A stretch of 64,000 bases of DNA from JAGVSR01 sp963778225 (GCA_963778225.1 CAVZTR010000013.1:124001-188000); one strand, 5' to 3'. Shown: positions 44,122-53,284, numbered from the stretch's first letter. Notes: generated by a model from the sequence alone, not told the origin. Program-made: numbers and translations.

Positions 44122-44778
44122 ATGCATTTTTACCAGAACGAACGAGTTGCCTTGTTCATTGACGGCGCCAATCTGTACGCGACGTCGAAGGCCCTCGGGT
44201 TTGATATCGACTACAAGCGTCTGCTGACGCATTTTCGCGGAAAGTGCCATCTCGTCAGGGCCTTATATTATACCGCGTTGGCTGAAGATCAGGAATACTC
44301 ATCTATCCGCCCGTTGATCGACTGGCTCGACTACAACGGCTACACGATGGTGACGAAGCCCACCCGCGAATTTACCGATGCGAGCGGCCGCCGCAAAGTC
44401 AAAGGCAACATGGACATTGAGCTTGCGGTGGACGCTATGCGCCTTGCCGACAGCCTCGACCACATTGTCCTTTTCTCCGGCGACGGTGATTTCCGTTCGC
44501 TGGTCAATGCTCTGCAGCAGCGCGGCAAGCGCGTCAGCGTGGTGTCCACCCTCCAGACGCAGCAGCCGATGGTCGCCGATGAACTTCGGCGCCAGTCTGA
44601 TCAGTTTATCGACCTTGCAGATCTGGAGACTGTCATCGGTCGCGATCCGGGAACACGCCCGGCGCGCGAACCGCGCACGTATTCCGCGAGCCGCTCGCCC
44701 GCCACTCAAGCCACCGGCGGGGATCTACGCACCCCGGCGAGCTTTCAGGATTACGATGTGTCCGAAGAGGAAGTCTGA
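44122..44778 (+). CDS. NYN-domain (LabA/DUF88) PIN-like ribonuclease
   Basis: 218 residues. The NYN fold is clear: ALFIDGANLYATSKALGFD at 9-27 (first catalytic Asp), KGNMDIELAVDAMRLA near 93-108 (central Asp residues), and VLFSGDGDFRSLVNALQQRGKRVSVVS near 115-141 (last Asp pair). Members are metal-dependent RNases. The C-terminal ~45 residues are Arg/Ser/Thr-rich and likely disordered. It precedes the uracil-DNA glycosylase gene by 39 bp on the same strand. RNA targets are unknown. Confidence 0.88.
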   Translation: MHFYQNERVALFIDGANLYATSKALGFDIDYKRLLTHFRGKCHLVRALYYTALAEDQEYSSIRPLIDWLDYNGYTMVTKPTREFTDASGRRKVKGNMDIELAVDAMRLADSLDHIVLFSGDGDFRSLVNALQQRGKRVSVVSTLQTQQPMVADELRRQSDQFIDLADLETVIGRDPGTRPAREPRTYSASRSPATQATGGDLRTPASFQDYDVSEEEV

Positions 44779-44817
44779 ACGCTCTGCTTTTCGGCGCGGC
44801 CGTGATAATGGCCGCGC

Positions 44818-45495
44818 ATGCCCGCCACCCCTGCCAGCTCCGTCGATCACTTGAGCACACCACCGGAAGCTCCGCTCGACTGTCGGCGATGTCCGCGTCT
44901 GGCTGCTTTCCGTGATCATTACCGGCAGCACGAGCCCCACTGGTTCAATGCCCCCGTCCCCTCCTTCGGACGAGACGACGCCCGCCTTCTCATTGTCGGC
45001 CTTGCGCCGGGCCTGAAGGGTGCCAATCGAACCGGGCGTCCGTTCACCGGCGACTACGCTGGTGAACTCCTCTACGCCACCCTTCTCACCTACGGGTTCG
45101 CCAAGGGAACGTATCGCGCTGATCCAGTCGATGGCCTCGAACTCGTCGACTGCATGATCACCAACGCCGTCCGCTGCGTCCCGCCCGAGAACAAACCCAC
45201 GCCCGAAGAAATCACAAACTGCCGACCGTTTTTCGCCGCCCGCTGCGCAGCCTTGCCGCGCTTGCGCGCCGTCCTCGCTCTCGGCCGTATCGCTCACGAT
45301 CAAACACTTGCGACCCTGAACCTGCGCAAATCGTCGTTCGCTTTTGCCCACGGCGCCCGCCACGCGATTGGGCCGGGCCTTATGTTGTTCGATAGCTTCC
45401 ACTGCTCTCGCTACAACACCAACACCGGCCGGTTAACCGCGCCCATGTTCCACGCCGTTTTCGAAGCCATACGCACCGAACTCGACCGCACCTGA
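44818..45495 (+). CDS. Uracil-DNA glycosylase, family 5 (UdgB-like, 4Fe-4S)
   Basis: 225 residues. Family-5 motifs: LLIVGLAPGLKGANRTGRPFTGD at about 58-80 (motif A) and FDSFHCSRYNTNTGRLT near 192-208 (motif B with His). The N-terminal DCRRCPRL pair of Cys and two later Cys fit the iron-sulfur cluster of this family. It removes uracil and other deaminated bases from DNA in base-excision repair. It is probably in one unit with the NYN gene. Confidence 0.92.
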   Translation: MPATPASSVDHLSTPPEAPLDCRRCPRLAAFRDHYRQHEPHWFNAPVPSFGRDDARLLIVGLAPGLKGANRTGRPFTGDYAGELLYATLLTYGFAKGTYRADPVDGLELVDCMITNAVRCVPPENKPTPEEITNCRPFFAARCAALPRLRAVLALGRIAHDQTLATLNLRKSSFAFAHGARHAIGPGLMLFDSFHCSRYNTNTGRLTAPMFHAVFEAIRTELDRT

Positions 45496-45572
45496 ATTTG
45501 ATCTATGCCAGATCGTGTGCAGATCGGATTAGGCATGCTAGGTTAGCCTATGCCGTGGCGAAGGAGCCGTGC

Positions 45573-46010
45573 ATGAAACAACGTGAATCGTACGAGCCAA
45601 TCACTGATTTCGGCATCGCGCCGGAGAAGGTTGGCCACGTCATCGTCAAGGCGCGCGAGTACGGCGCCAAGGTCGGCGCCTGGAACGACACGACCGACGA
45701 GGGCGACGCGGAAGAAGACCCCAATGCCATTCTCGAGGACTTCGCCGACGACCCGACGAGCGAAGAACTAGCCGGCTTTATCGGCGCCTTGAACGACGAC
45801 GAACAGGCAGCCCTCGTGGCGCTCGCATGGGTCGGCCGCGGCACGTTCGAAGCCGAAGAGTTTGCCGAGGCCATGGAAACCGCGCGCTCCGAGCGCGCCA
45901 ATGCCACATCGAAGTACCTGCTGGGAATGCCGCTCCTTGCCGATTATCTGGAGGAGGGCCTGGAAAAGCTCGGCTACTCCGCAGAAGAAATCGTCGGCGA
46001 CATCATGTGA
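45573..46010 (+). CDS. DUF3775 family protein
   Basis: 145 residues from ATG 45573, with AAGGAG 6 bases upstream. The pattern IAPEKVGHVIVKAREYGAK, a central acidic stretch (DEGDAEEDP), and ELAGFIGALNDDEQAALVALAWVGRG match DUF3775, a cytoplasmic alphaproteobacterial family of unknown function. The helix EFAEAMETARSERANATSKYLLGMPLLADYLEEGLEKLG follows. It is convergent with the redoxin gene, with 13 bp between stops. Confidence 0.9.
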   Translation: MKQRESYEPITDFGIAPEKVGHVIVKAREYGAKVGAWNDTTDEGDAEEDPNAILEDFADDPTSEELAGFIGALNDDEQAALVALAWVGRGTFEAEEFAEAMETARSERANATSKYLLGMPLLADYLEEGLEKLGYSAEEIVGDIM

Positions 46011-46023
46011 TCGCCCGCGCCGG

Positions 46024-46563
46024 TCACAGCATCGCCAGCAGATCCGCAGCATGCTTCTCCGGCGGATGCACAGGATAGAACGCTCGCACGATCAGACCGT
46101 CCCGGCACATCAGTGTCAGACGCTTCAGATACGCGACCCCGCCCGTTTGAAAGCGCGGCAGCTGCAGCGCGTCAGCCACTTTGAGTTCCGCATCGCTCAT
46201 CAGCGGATACGTGAGCCCGATCCGCGACGCGAACTCGCGCTGCCATTCGCGCGACTGCGTGCTGAGCCCGACAATCTGAATTCCACGCGCCTTATAATGT
46301 TCGATCAGCTCCTCGAACCCCTGCGCCTCGGGTGTCGACCCATGCGCGCCGGGGATGTTGTCCCAGCCTGGCGGATTGGCGTGCCCCGGACGCCCGGTCC
46401 ACGGATACACGAAAATGATACTGAGCCCGCTGATCCTGGCCAGCGACAGCCGATCCCCCGTGGTGGTGGGCAACTCGATATCGGGCAACTCCACGCCCGC
46501 CACCAGATGCGCAGCGGCGCCGTCGTCTTTCGGAGCGGGATACGGGCAGTCGGTCACGGCCAT
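46024..46563 (-). CDS. Redoxin (AhpC/TSA-like) protein lacking the peroxidatic cysteine
   Basis: 179 residues with a peroxiredoxin-like fold: ELPDIELPTTTGDRLSL, FVYPWTGRPGH near 51-61, and GIQIVGLSTQSREWQREFASRIGLTYPLMSDAELKVA. In the relatives I know, the loop after the YPxTGRPG motif reads GARGCTPQSC, with catalytic Cys. Here it reads GAHGSTPEAQ (72-81), with Ser76 instead. Only Cys6 and Cys153 remain. The protein is therefore unlikely to be a normal peroxidase. Its start is 4 bp from the smpB stop on the same strand. Confidence 0.85.
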   Translation of the reverse strand: MAVTDCPYPAPKDDGAAAHLVAGVELPDIELPTTTGDRLSLARISGLSIIFVYPWTGRPGHANPPGWDNIPGAHGSTPEAQGFEELIEHYKARGIQIVGLSTQSREWQREFASRIGLTYPLMSDAELKVADALQLPRFQTGGVAYLKRLTLMCRDGLIVRAFYPVHPPEKHAADLLAML

Positions 46564-46567
46564 CAGC

Positions 46568-47044
46568 TCAGCCCTTCTCGCGCATGATCCGCGCTTTCTG
46601 CCGCTGCCAGTCGCGTTTGGCCGCGTCCTGACGCTTGTCGGTGAGCTTTTTGCCCTCTGCCAGCGCCAGCTTCAATTTCGCAATACCCTTGGCATTGAAG
46701 TACATCTCCACGGGCACGATGGTCATGCCCTTGCGCTCCACGGCCTGAAACAGCTTCGCCATCTCGGCCTTGTGTAGCAGCAAACGCCTCTTGCGCCGCG
46801 GCTCATGCTGGAAAAATCGCCCGGCCTGACTGTACTCCGGAATATATGAGTTGATCAGATAGAGCCCGTCGTCTTCGAACGAGGCATAGCTCTCGGCGAT
46901 ATTCGCCTGACCTTTGCGCAACGACTTCACTTCGGTGCCGGTCAGCATGAGACCGGCTTCCCAGGTGTCGGTGAGAAAGAATTCGTGCCGGGCCCGCCGG
47001 TTTTCGGCGACGAGCTTGCGCGCGTCATCCTTGGCAGCGGCCAT
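46568..47044 (-). CDS. smpB: SsrA-binding protein SmpB
   Basis: 158 residues. SmpB brings tmRNA to stalled ribosomes for trans-translation. The OB-fold core is plain: ENRRARHEFFLTDTWEAGLMLTGTEVKSLRKGQANIAESYASFEDDGLYL, then KRRLLLHKAEMAKL, with the basic C-terminal tail (RQKARIMREKG) that enters the A site. It lies 48 bp downstream of dapA, a frequent alphaproteobacterial arrangement. Confidence 0.97.
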   Translation of the reverse strand: MAAAKDDARKLVAENRRARHEFFLTDTWEAGLMLTGTEVKSLRKGQANIAESYASFEDDGLYLINSYIPEYSQAGRFFQHEPRRKRRLLLHKAEMAKLFQAVERKGMTIVPVEMYFNAKGIAKLKLALAEGKKLTDKRQDAAKRDWQRQKARIMREKG

Positions 47045-47092
47045 GGCCCGTGATCCTCGCTGGGTTTCGTGCGCTCGGCGTTGAAACAGATT

Positions 47093-47983
47093 TCACTCGG
47101 CAGCGACCGCGGTCAGGAGCCCTGCCTTCGCCATCGCATCATCGACGATCTTGCGCGCACCTTCGGTCAGCGGAACCATCGGCAGCCGCATATCCTCCGT
47201 GCACAGCCCGAGCCGCGACGCCGCATACTTCACCGGTCCGGGATTGGTCTCGCAAAACATCGCATCGTGCAGCGGCATCAGACGATCCTGAAGTGCCAGC
47301 GCCGTCTTGAAGTCACCGCGCATGCACGCATTCTGGAATTCGGCACACAACCGCGGCGCGATGTTCGAGACGACCGAAATACACCCGTGGCCGCCATGCG
47401 CCATGAACGCCAGCGCCGTCGCATCCTCGCCCGAGAACTGCAGGAACTCCGCACCCATCGCTGCCCGCTGCTGCGAGACGCGCGCCAGATTGGCCGTCGC
47501 ATCCTTGACGCCCGCAATGTTCTTCAACTCGTACAGCCGCGCCATCGTTGCCACCGACATGTCGACGATCGACCGCGGCGGAATATTGTAGATGAAGATC
47601 GGAATATTGACCGCGTCGTTGACCGCCTTGAAGTGCTGGTAGAGCCCCTCTTGCGTCGGCTTGTTGTAGTACGGCGTCACGATCAAAAGCCCCGACGCGC
47701 CGGCCTCCTCGGCAAACGTGGAAAGTTCGATCGCCTCCTCCGTCGAGTTCGAACCCGTGCCCGCCATCACGGGCACACGCCCGCGCGCCGCCGCGATCGT
47801 GATCTCGATCACCCGCTTGTGTTCATCGTAATCGAGCGTCGGACTCTCGCCGGTCGTCCCCGTGGGAACGAGGCCGTGGGTCCCCTCCGTAATCTGCCAG
47901 TCGACGAATCGCGCCAGCGCGTCCTCGTCGAGCTTGCCGTTCTTGAACGGCGTAATGAGCGCTGTCAGCGACCCCTTGAACAT
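47093..47983 (-). CDS. dapA: 4-hydroxy-tetrahydrodipicolinate synthase
   Basis: 296 residues. DapA condenses pyruvate with aspartate semialdehyde, the first committed step to lysine and diaminopimelate. TIM-barrel motifs: LVPTGTTGESPTL near 40, YYNKPTQEGLYQHF with the active-site Tyr near 135, IPIFIYNIPPRS near 148, and the Schiff-base lysine in IAGVKDATANL near 166. It uses aspartate semialdehyde as does hom at 12.9 kb. Confidence 0.97.
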   Translation of the reverse strand: MFKGSLTALITPFKNGKLDEDALARFVDWQITEGTHGLVPTGTTGESPTLDYDEHKRVIEITIAAARGRVPVMAGTGSNSTEEAIELSTFAEEAGASGLLIVTPYYNKPTQEGLYQHFKAVNDAVNIPIFIYNIPPRSIVDMSVATMARLYELKNIAGVKDATANLARVSQQRAAMGAEFLQFSGEDATALAFMAHGGHGCISVVSNIAPRLCAEFQNACMRGDFKTALALQDRLMPLHDAMFCETNPGPVKYAASRLGLCTEDMRLPMVPLTEGARKIVDDAMAKAGLLTAVAAE

Positions 47984-48247
47984 GCCTTCACCCTGTCGTG
48001 CGTCGCATCCAAGTACTTGCTTGGACGATCATTTCTGGAAAAGTTCCACATGACGGAAACGATCGCCGGCGCCCGCCTTCGCCTTGAAGTGGGCCAACCC
48101 GGTTGTTACGTTGCCTGACACGAAGAACGGCGGCGCAGCAAAGGCCGCTCGATCGAATGGCCGCGACATTAGGCGGTCGGGCGGACCGCCGCAAGGCGAC
48201 AGGAACGGCGGCCCGGCACAATCGGCTCGCATGAGAAAGGTCCCGCA

Positions 48248-50500
48248 TTGCCAGCCTCAAACAAGCCAGTCCGAAACAAGACGCTGAAGCCGTTTGCGTT
48301 CATGGGTTGCACAGCCCTAGTGGTCACGCTGCTGCCTTCGACGGTCGGGCGGACAGACCCCCTCGCCGCCGCACCGGCACAAACCGCGGCGATCGAGCGC
48401 CCACTTCTGCCGAGCCCTCATAAGCCCGACTCCGCCGAAGCGGCCCATACCGCCCGCTACGACAAAGCGATTGCGCCGCTGCTGGCCACCAAGATCTCAG
48501 ACGAAGACGCCACCGCCCTGCGCGATGCCATGAAAGCGTATGCCTCCGGCAAGCCCGAAGAAGGCGACCAGCACCGCGCGCGCCTTGCAAATCCCGTCGC
48601 TGCCAAACTGGCGACATGGCACCGCCTGCGCAGCGGCTTTGGCTCGGCCGCCGACTACCGCGCCTTCCTCGACGCAAACCCCGCCTGGCCCGAGCGTCGT
48701 CTCCTCACCCAGCGCTATGAGGAAGCTCTCTTCATCGGCGGCGGCAACGCTCCCCAAATTCGCGCAGCCTTCGCCAAAGGCGGTCCCGACCACGGCGCCG
48801 GATTTGCAGCACTCGCCTCCACCTATCTCGCCGAGGGCAAAACCGAAGACGCCCGCAAGCACGCTGTCAAAGCCTGGCGGGACATGACGCTTGGCGCGAA
48901 GTTTGAAACCGGCTTTCTCGCCCGCTTCGGTTCGCTGCTGACGCTGGCCGACCACAAAGCCCGCCTCGACCGTCTCATCATCGACGACGTCCGCTATAAA
49001 GACGATCGCAACAGCCGCGCCGCGACCGCCAAACGCGTCATCGCGCTGCTGCCCGAAGTCGAGCGCAAACGCGCCGAAGCCCGCCTCGCCGTTTTCATGC
49101 AGCAGAAGGGCGCGCTCACGCTCATCCAAAAGGCACCGGCTAGCGACACCGCCGACTGGGGCTTCACCTTCCATAAGATCCAGGCCCTGCGGCGCGCCGA
49201 CAAGATCGACGAAGCCGCCACGATCATGCTGACGGTCCCGACGGCACCCGGCGCCGTCAACAACAACGACGAATGGTGGATCGAACGGCGCACGCTCGCC
49301 TACGCATCGCTGCGCAAGGGCAAGCCAAAACTCGCCTACGAGATCGTCAGCGACGCGGGCCCCCTGACCGTCAACCCGCTTAAAGACCAGTCCTTCATGG
49401 CGGGGTGGATTGCCTTGCGCTACTTGAAGGATCCCGCCAAAGCCAAGCAGCATTTCGCAACCATGCAGAAGGCGGCGGACGGTCCGCTGAGCCGCGCGAA
49501 AGCCAACTACTGGGTCGGTCGAACGGCCGAAGCCCTGAAGGACAAACCCGCTGCTCTGGCGGCCTACACGGAAGCCACGCGCGACCGGGACGCCTTTCAT
49601 GCACTCCTTGCGCTGCAGAAAATCGATCCAGGCGCCACGAGCTTTCCCATCACACCACCGGCAGCCCCGACCGCTGACGAAATCGAAAAATTCAACAACC
49701 TCGACGCCGCGAAAGCTGTCGTCATCGCCACCAAAGCCAAACTCGATCGCTCGATCAGCCGCGTCTTCCTGGTGCAACTGCGATTTCACCTGAAGAGCGA
49801 GGCCGAACTCGCGATGATTGCACACCTTGCGGAAGCCATCGGCGATACGCAGTCGGCCGTGCGCACCGCGAAAGCCGGCATCGCAGATCGGAAAAACCTT
49901 TTCTACTATGCCTATCCCGTCCACCCATTCCCGGCCTATTCGCCGCTGCGCAAACCACCCGAAACAGCATTCCTGCTCGGCATTGCGCGCCAGGAAACGG
50001 AATTCAACACGCTCACGGTCTCAGGCGCGGGCGCCAAGGGTCTGCTTCAGGTTATGACTGTGACGGCGCAGCACGTCTGCCGCGACTACAAGATCAAATG
50101 CGATATCAAACGACTTCTGTCCGATCCCGCCTACAACACCATGATGGGCTCGGCTTACATCGGCGACCGCATGCAGGATTTCACCGGCTCCTACATCCTC
50201 ACGATGGCCGGCTACAACGCCGGTCCCGGCCGCGCCCGCCAATGGATCCGCGAGTTCGGCGATCCGCGCGATCCCGCCATCGATCCCATCGACTGGATCG
50301 AGCGCATCCCGATCCAGGAAACGCGCGAGTACGTTGCCAAGGTTCTGGCGAACGTGCAGGTGTATCGGGCGCGTCTCGGCGAATCAGACGTCGCGGTGCG
50401 CCTCGATAAGGATTTGATGCGCGCGCGCGTCGCTGGAGGTGCCATCCCGCTACCGGCCGCCCAGCCGGACGAACGGGATGACGCCGCGTCCGACGGCTGA
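48248..50500 (+). CDS. slt: Soluble lytic murein transglycosylase (Slt70-like)
   Basis: 750 residues. An N-terminal signal-like segment (FMGCTALVVTLLPSTVG) precedes a long alpha-superhelical U-domain of about 500 residues, then the catalytic SLT domain: ARQETEFNTLTVSGAGAKGLLQVM (catalytic Glu near 585), and MAGYNAGPGRARQWI. It cleaves peptidoglycan in the periplasm, releasing 1,6-anhydromuropeptides. The length is typical of Slt70. It is divergent from dapA, with 264 bp between them. Confidence 0.93.
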   Translation: MPASNKPVRNKTLKPFAFMGCTALVVTLLPSTVGRTDPLAAAPAQTAAIERPLLPSPHKPDSAEAAHTARYDKAIAPLLATKISDEDATALRDAMKAYASGKPEEGDQHRARLANPVAAKLATWHRLRSGFGSAADYRAFLDANPAWPERRLLTQRYEEALFIGGGNAPQIRAAFAKGGPDHGAGFAALASTYLAEGKTEDARKHAVKAWRDMTLGAKFETGFLARFGSLLTLADHKARLDRLIIDDVRYKDDRNSRAATAKRVIALLPEVERKRAEARLAVFMQQKGALTLIQKAPASDTADWGFTFHKIQALRRADKIDEAATIMLTVPTAPGAVNNNDEWWIERRTLAYASLRKGKPKLAYEIVSDAGPLTVNPLKDQSFMAGWIALRYLKDPAKAKQHFATMQKAADGPLSRAKANYWVGRTAEALKDKPAALAAYTEATRDRDAFHALLALQKIDPGATSFPITPPAAPTADEIEKFNNLDAAKAVVIATKAKLDRSISRVFLVQLRFHLKSEAELAMIAHLAEAIGDTQSAVRTAKAGIADRKNLFYYAYPVHPFPAYSPLRKPPETAFLLGIARQETEFNTLTVSGAGAKGLLQVMTVTAQHVCRDYKIKCDIKRLLSDPAYNTMMGSAYIGDRMQDFTGSYILTMAGYNAGPGRARQWIREFGDPRDPAIDPIDWIERIPIQETREYVAKVLANVQVYRARLGESDVAVRLDKDLMRARVAGGAIPLPAAQPDERDDAASDG

Positions 50501-50542
50501 TCAGGCCGCAACGAGTGATATTGGGGATAGGGGCTTTTTATA

Positions 50543-51445
50543 ATGACGACAGCGCCGCAGCGCTTCGAAGACATCACGTTCATTCAGCGCACCGGCCTGA
50601 AACTCTACGCCCGCCGCTATCGAGCGCGCCATGCGTCGCCCCAATCCGCGCGCAAGCCCCTCCGTCCCGTCCTCTGCCTGCCCGGCTTGACGCGCAACAG
50701 CCGCGACTTCCACGAAATCGCGCTCGACTTGTCCTCCGGTGATCGCGCCCGCGATGTCTACACACTCGATTCCCGCGGTCGCGGACTGTCGGACTACGAT
50801 AAAGATTGGCGCAACTACACGGTCCCCTGCGAAATGCAGGACGCGCTCGACTTCATGATCGCGCGCAGCCTCGAAGGCGCGGCCATTCTCGGCACCTCGC
50901 GTGGCGGACTGATCGCCATGGTAATGGCGGCGGCCCAACCCGGCTTCCTCGGCCCCGTCATCCTCAACGACATCGGCCCGGTGATCGAACGCGATGGCCT
51001 GTCCCGCATCGCATCGTACGTCGGCCGCACACCGCTTCCACGCGACTGGAAGGAAGCCGCGGCGATGGTCCGCGATATGAACAAGAACGCGTTCACCTCC
51101 GTCAGCGAAGAAGAGTGGGAGCCGATCGCCCGCCAGCTGTTCAATGAGCGAAAGGGCCGCCCCGCGCCCGGCTACGATGCGAAACTCGGCCAGGCCTTCT
51201 CATCCATCGACGGCCCGATCCCGCCGCTTTGGGCTCAGTTCGAAGCCCTAAAGCGACTGCCCGTTATGGTCATTCGCGGCATCAATTCCGATCTGCTGTC
51301 GGAAGCAACGGTGGACACCATGCGCCAGCGCCACCCCGATCTCACCGAACTCGCAATCGCTGGACAAGGTCACGCGCCGTGGCTGCGCGACAAGGCCTCC
51401 ATGACGGAAGTCCGCCGGTTTCTGGAACGCACGGACCCTGCGTGA
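50543..51445 (+). CDS. Alpha/beta hydrolase
   Basis: 300 residues. Alpha/beta-hydrolase motifs: oxyanion loop LCLPGLTRNSRDF near 46-58, the strand VYTLDSRGRGLSD near 69-82, the nucleophile elbow GTSRGGL with Ser near 117, and the C-terminal GHAPWLRD with His near 275. An Asp following the penultimate strand lies near GINSDLLS. It starts 42 bp after slt on the same strand. The substrate is unknown. Confidence 0.9.
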   Translation: MTTAPQRFEDITFIQRTGLKLYARRYRARHASPQSARKPLRPVLCLPGLTRNSRDFHEIALDLSSGDRARDVYTLDSRGRGLSDYDKDWRNYTVPCEMQDALDFMIARSLEGAAILGTSRGGLIAMVMAAAQPGFLGPVILNDIGPVIERDGLSRIASYVGRTPLPRDWKEAAAMVRDMNKNAFTSVSEEEWEPIARQLFNERKGRPAPGYDAKLGQAFSSIDGPIPPLWAQFEALKRLPVMVIRGINSDLLSEATVDTMRQRHPDLTELAIAGQGHAPWLRDKASMTEVRRFLERTDPA

Positions 51446-51467
51446 TCGCAAGCGATCAATGGCCCCG

Positions 51468-53138
51468 TCAGTTGTCTTTGCTCGTCTCCACCTCACCGCG
51501 ATCGACACGGCGCGAAAACTCCGTCTGGCCTCCGGATGCCAGAATGCGCGCTTGCTCGATCCAATTCTCGCGCTCGATCCTGCCCTTGAAGTCGAGTTGC
51601 GAACTCACGCTGTCGATATCGGCTTTCGTCCAATTCGCAATCTGCTCGTACGATGAGATGCCCAGCGCATTGAGCCGCTTCTCGATCAGCACACCGATGC
51701 CGCGCACACGCTTCAGATCGTCGATACGCCCGCCCAGCGCTGAACCATCTCCACGCAGCGCCTGCGATCGAACCGAGCGCAAGCCCGCCATATCGGGACG
51801 CGACACCGGCTCTGCCGCCTTCTGCGTCTTGTTTTCACGGATCGCGTCCGCCAGCCGAACAGGACGCGGCTCGGTTGCGTCGCCCGCATACCGCGCGAGC
51901 ACGCGCGCCTGCTCGATCCAGTTGTCGAGCCCGACGCGGCCCGGACGCCCGATCGCGCTCTCAACGCGTTCGACATCCGCCGAGGTCCACTTCGCAATCT
52001 CCGAATAGCGCGAGTACCCCAACCCGAAGAGCACCTTTTCGGTGTCGGCATCGACGCCAATGATGCGCGTAAAGCGATCGGGACCCGCGCTCTTCTGCGC
52101 CGTGGCATTGGCCGCAGCACTCGCTGCCGCCGCAGCCATTCCGACAGCCGAGGTTGTCGCCGCGACGCGCTGACGGCGCGAGTAATCCGTGTCGGCGCCA
52201 CGCGCGAGGATCTGCGCCTGTTCGATCCAGTTTTCCTGTTCAATGCGGCCAAGAAGTCCAAGCGTCTGGCTGAAACGGGTTACATCCCCCGCCGACCACG
52301 ACGCAATATCGCTGAAACGGCGCACACCAAGCGCGTTGAGACGCTCTTCAAGTTCCCGTTCGATCCCGCGGATGCGTTTCAGATCCTCAGGCGGCAGCGC
52401 CGGCTCAGCCGCTACCGGAGCAACCTCAGGTTCGGGAGCGGCCGGCACGTCCACGACCGGCTCAGCCTCAAACGCGACGGCCGGCTCCTCAATCGCAACC
52501 AGTTCCGGTTCAAGGTCAGGTTCTGGTTCAGGTTCAGGTTCTGGCTCCGCCGCCTTGGCAGCAGCGGCAGCGTCTGCGGCCGCGATGGCGCGCGCCGCGG
52601 CAGCAGCGGCGGCAACAGCCGCATAGCTCGCCATCTGAGCCGCGCCGCTCATCGGCGGAGGCGGCGGGGGAGGAGGCGGCGGCAGCGGTTCCTGTTCAGC
52701 GACAACCGGCTCCGGAGGCGGCTCAGCAGCGGCGGGCTCGGGTGGTGGCGCAGGTTCAGGCTCTGGCGCAGCTTCGACAACGGCTTCTGGCTGCGGCTCT
52801 GGTTCCGGCTGCGGCGGCGCTACCGGCGCCTTCTTGATCTCGATCTCCGCCGTCCCGCCATCCCGCGCGACCGGCTGCTGTGCCGGACGAGGACGCACCT
52901 CCACGACAGGCTCGCCCGGCGCCGCGATCGGCTGCGGCGGCAGCAGCTTGCCCGTCAGTGCCGTCTCGAACCGCGTCGTTTCCGGCGACAGCGGTGCGCG
53001 CGGCGTTGCTTCGACAGGCACAGCCACTGGAACCATCTTCGGTTCATGCAGCGCGCGGCGGAGCATGCATCCCACCATGCATCCGGCGAGATAGGCCGAG
53101 AGCAACAGCAGGAAGATCTGCAGGGCGAGCGTAATCAT
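51468..53138 (-). CDS. Membrane-anchored protein with three helix-hairpin-helix-like repeats and a long Pro/Glu/Ala linker
   Basis: 556 residues. A single N-terminal membrane helix (about 4-24, with Cys20 and Cys24) is followed by about 225 residues of Pro/Glu/Ala-rich linker that includes a 12-proline run and a poly-Ala helix. Three repeats of ~63 residues follow (252-314, 355-417, 473-535), each with the order (I/V)xG(I/V)...E..L..LG..(R/S)(Y/F).(D/E/Q)IA.W(T/S).(A/G)D(V/I)...GR(I/V)..(E/D)NWIEQA..LA. The same module occurs at the C-terminus of some NuoE and other proteins. It lies last in an operon with an OmpA protein and a 32-aa membrane peptide. Function unknown. Confidence 0.85.
   Translation of the reverse strand: MITLALQIFLLLLSAYLAGCMVGCMLRRALHEPKMVPVAVPVEATPRAPLSPETTRFETALTGKLLPPQPIAAPGEPVVEVRPRPAQQPVARDGGTAEIEIKKAPVAPPQPEPEPQPEAVVEAAPEPEPAPPPEPAAAEPPPEPVVAEQEPLPPPPPPPPPPMSGAAQMASYAAVAAAAAAARAIAAADAAAAAKAAEPEPEPEPEPDLEPELVAIEEPAVAFEAEPVVDVPAAPEPEVAPVAAEPALPPEDLKRIRGIERELEERLNALGVRRFSDIASWSAGDVTRFSQTLGLLGRIEQENWIEQAQILARGADTDYSRRQRVAATTSAVGMAAAAASAAANATAQKSAGPDRFTRIIGVDADTEKVLFGLGYSRYSEIAKWTSADVERVESAIGRPGRVGLDNWIEQARVLARYAGDATEPRPVRLADAIRENKTQKAAEPVSRPDMAGLRSVRSQALRGDGSALGGRIDDLKRVRGIGVLIEKRLNALGISSYEQIANWTKADIDSVSSQLDFKGRIERENWIEQARILASGGQTEFSRRVDRGEVETSKDN
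51534..51722 (-). repeat. Helix-hairpin-helix-like repeat 3 (residues 473-535)
   Basis: Third copy of the ~63-residue module: begins DDLKRVRGIG and ends NWIEQARILASG. It is closest to repeat 1 in the start (DLKR(I/V)RGI) and keeps every conserved position. Confidence 0.8.
51888..52076 (-). repeat. Helix-hairpin-helix-like repeat 2 (residues 355-417)
   Basis: Middle copy: begins RFTRIIGVDADTE and ends NWIEQARVLARY. The most divergent copy, with GRPGRVG in place of the LGRIE and KGRIE of the others. Confidence 0.8.
52197..52385 (-). repeat. Helix-hairpin-helix-like repeat 1 (residues 252-314)
   Basis: First copy: begins DLKRIRGIERELEERL and ends NWIEQAQILARG. Spacers between the copies are about 40 and 55 residues, rich in Ala and charged residues. 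Confidence 0.8.
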
Positions 53139-53185
53139 GGAAACCTAACTCCTTCGAACCATCGACGGCAAACGGCTGCACGCCG

Positions 53186-53284
53186 TCAGTCCTCGGGCTC
53201 ACCGCACGACACCCAACCCGCGAAAACACCGAACGCAAAGGCGCCGGCGACGTACCAGATCAGCTTGATCAGCAGATAATCCAT
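53186..53284 (-). CDS. 32-aa single-pass membrane peptide
   Basis: ATG at 53284 with GGGGGAG about 5 bases upstream; stop TGA at 53186-53188. The peptide (MDYLLIKLIWYVAGAFAFG...) is one hydrophobic helix from about 3 to 25, ending WVSCGEPED with a lone Cys. It lies 60 bp after the OmpA-family gene and 47 bp before the triple-repeat protein, all on the minus strand, so it is very likely part of that operon. It is below the size usually annotated. The ribosome site and position support it. Confidence 0.65.
   Translation of the reverse strand: MDYLLIKLIWYVAGAFAFGVFAGWVSCGEPED

Noticed and set aside
48497..49924. 475-codon minus-strand open frame within the lytic transglycosylase gene
   Set aside because: Gly/Phe/Val-rich shadow of a clear Slt70-like gene.
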